Shown here in pieces: positions 5,414-6,595 of a DNA stretch of 6,595 nt. The position numbers and the translations under genes were made by a program. Numbering within the stretch: the stretch's first letter is position 1; each line of letters begins with the position of its first letter. This DNA is from Bacteroidia bacterium. GTDB taxonomy: Bacteria > Bacteroidota > Bacteroidia > Bacteroidales > UBA5342. The DNA is taken from positions 1 to 6,595 of the forward strand of contig JAUIMD010000112.1 in the NCBI GenBank assembly GCA_030433225.1, in the 5' to 3' direction. Under the pieces are notes generated by a model. The model had not been told where the DNA came from and made no database searches. It saw nothing but the letters and a program-made list of their open reading frames with translations.

Positions 5414-6595
5414 CTAATATGTAGATACCACTTTGGCTATACTGGTTTGGGATGTAGTAAACCGCACCAGGTAAATTCCCCTGGGTAGCGGAATGCTATG
5501 TGGATTGCCGGTTTTTTTCACGGATTGTGCCAACCTGCCTTCCAAAGTATACACCTCAATGGTGCCTGTCTGATCACCAGAAACCACTAGGGTGGAAGGG
5601 TACGATTGGATGTAATCACGCACGTCCCGTAACTTGTTTTTGGTAGGCAGGCCATTTTCGCCCAGGTACGAAATGTTTTCGGCTCCCGGGCTGGGAAAGC
5701 AGGGAACGTAAGTTGACGTATTTCGGAGTCCGCCCTGGCCATTAAAGAAACGCCCCATGGATGTGGTTTGCTTGTCAATGGTATCGTTGTAAAAGGCATT
5801 TTCGTTTACATAAGGCTGCAGGGGATTGAGAAGTGGCATTAAAAAAACGGGGTAGTGGTTGTTCTCATCGCTCAAACTGTACACCATCGCATCCACCAAA
5901 TTAAGGGTCCATAGGGTGTCACCCTCCGAAAAATCGCCACCAACGCCATAATACAAAGCCACGGCATCGGGTCCGTTTTGTAAAATGTCGTTATTGCTGA
6001 CCATCGCATTGGCTACAAGGGTCAGGTTGTTCGCCGTCAGGTAATTTTCCATGGCTTGTAGGGTAGCATCGTTTCCCATTACAAAATATCCTTGTTCGTT
6101 GGTGGAATAGCCATCCAATACATAGTTTTTATGTACCTGGTTGTTGGAGCCGTTATAGGTGACCAACACGTAGCCGGTAAGATCTTTTATGCCGGGTGTT
6201 CCCGAATAAAGTTCAATAAAATCGTATTCGTCTGTTCCGCTCGTACCTGTCAGGTCTTTGGTGTCGGCATCTACTTCGTTAATCATTAATGGGGTGTAAA
6301 AAGCCGGTCGGGTTGCGCCGGTACAGCCAATGGTAACATCTTGCGCTCCAACCGAGGTAAGCAACAGCTCGCCCGAGTATTTTCGCAAAGCCTGAATTGG
6401 ATCTAACCGGATGTAAATGTTTTTGTTGCCCAATGTACCCGATCCCATGTCTAAGGTAAGGCTTGAGCTGAAGGTGCTATTGTCCTCGGAAATTAAAAAG
6501 CGGGAAGGAGCAGAAACCTGTACGTCGCCCAGCAGATTTTTTGCGTGTATGGTAATTACCGCGTTTTGCTGGTAACTGTCATCCACTGCCCGAAT
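5414..6595 (-). CDS. secreted protein with Ig-like domain, lamin-tail-like domain and T9SS sorting tail, N-terminus outside window
   Basis: The frame is open from the right edge, giving 393 visible residues to a TAG; the GTG near 6586 is not a credible start, since the sequence begins mid-domain. Visible residues about 4-96 form an Ig-like beta-sandwich with VQVSAPSRFLISEDNSTFS and YSGELLLTSVGAQDVTI, a pattern familiar from large Bacteroidota surface proteins. Residues about 102-306 look like a lamin tail domain: MINEVDAD, DEYDFIELYSG, DLTGYVLVTYNGSNN, NEQGYFVMGN, GPDAVALYY, and the closing PCFPSPGAEN. Residues about 333-393 are a type A sorting domain (IEVYTLEGRL, LPRGIYLVRF). Lamin tail domains often sit beside extracellular nuclease or phosphoesterase domains, and such a domain could lie in the missing N-terminus. 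The stop lies 241 bp before the 500-aa gene on the same strand. Domain calls are fairly sure; the activity is unknown. Confidence 0.85.
   Translation of the reverse strand: MRAVDDSYQQNAVITIHAKNLLGDVQVSAPSRFLISEDNSTFSSSLTLDMGSGTLGNKNIYIRLDPIQALRKYSGELLLTSVGAQDVTIGCTGATRPAFYTPLMINEVDADTKDLTGTSGTDEYDFIELYSGTPGIKDLTGYVLVTYNGSNNQVHKNYVLDGYSTNEQGYFVMGNDATLQAMENYLTANNLTLVANAMVSNNDILQNGPDAVALYYGVGGDFSEGDTLWTLNLVDAMVYSLSDENNHYPVFLMPLLNPLQPYVNENAFYNDTIDKQTTSMGRFFNGQGGLRNTSTYVPCFPSPGAENISYLGENGLPTKNKLRDVRDYIQSYPSTLVVSGDQTGTIEVYTLEGRLAQSVKKTGNPHSIPLPRGIYLVRFTTSQTSIAKVVSTY

Noticed and set aside
5391..5421. CATATT...AATATG inverted repeat as a terminator of the lamin-tail gene
   Set aside because: All-AT arms, a 19-nt loop, overlap with the stop codon and no following U-tract on the - strand; not a credible intrinsic terminator.
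6584..6586. GTG as the start of the lamin-tail protein
   Set aside because: It lies inside an Ig-like domain with an open frame beyond it and no signal peptide; it is an internal Val.
641..6595. CRISPR array, tRNA/rRNA genes, or an insertion sequence
   Set aside because: No regularly spaced repeats, no cloverleaf or rRNA-like stretch, no transposase frame and no paired terminal repeats with target duplications were seen. The repeated protein motifs are explained by paralogy.

Overview
The window looks like chromosomal DNA of a Bacteroidota bacterium, most likely a free-living member of the Flavobacteriia/Cytophagia/Bacteroidia. The evidence is four secreted proteins whose C-termini look like type IX secretion (T9SS) type A sorting domains, a system confined to this phylum. 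Intergenic DNA is AT-rich, starts lack clear Shine-Dalgarno sequences, and the 4-alpha-glucanotransferase is of the long DPE2-like kind common in the phylum.

Layout. The left end (1-644, + strand) is the 3' part of malQ (GH77), cut by the window edge. Everything else is on the - strand and is transcribed right to left: an N-terminally truncated protein with an Ig-like domain, a lamin-tail-like domain and a T9SS tail (5414-6595), then three tandem paralogues at 3670-5172 (500 aa), 2154-3443 (429 aa) and 641-1948 (435 aa). Each paralogue has a signal peptide, a beta-rich N-terminal module, a module resembling the OB-fold region of ExeM/NucH/YhcR-type extracellular nucleases, a second beta-rich segment ending in an RISPxD-like motif, and a sorting tail. 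None has a recognisable nuclease domain. malQ and the 435-aa gene meet tail to tail with interlocked stop codons in a single TTAA.

Expression units. The 500-aa and 429-aa genes each end 25-30 nt before a strong intrinsic terminator, so the paralogues look like separate transcription units. The upstream regions share short elements (a TACGTAATTT-like box in front of all three paralogues; TTAACATA(TT)CGTAAT in two gaps), which hints at co-regulation. No gene-free stretch exceeds 241 bp.

Working idea (inference): these are products exported through T9SS and displayed on the surface or released. They carry the accessory modules, OB-fold and lamin-tail, that elsewhere accompany extracellular nucleases. 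This could be a non-catalytic binding set for extracellular DNA or another polymer, but nothing here proves a ligand. malQ is probably an unrelated neighbour.
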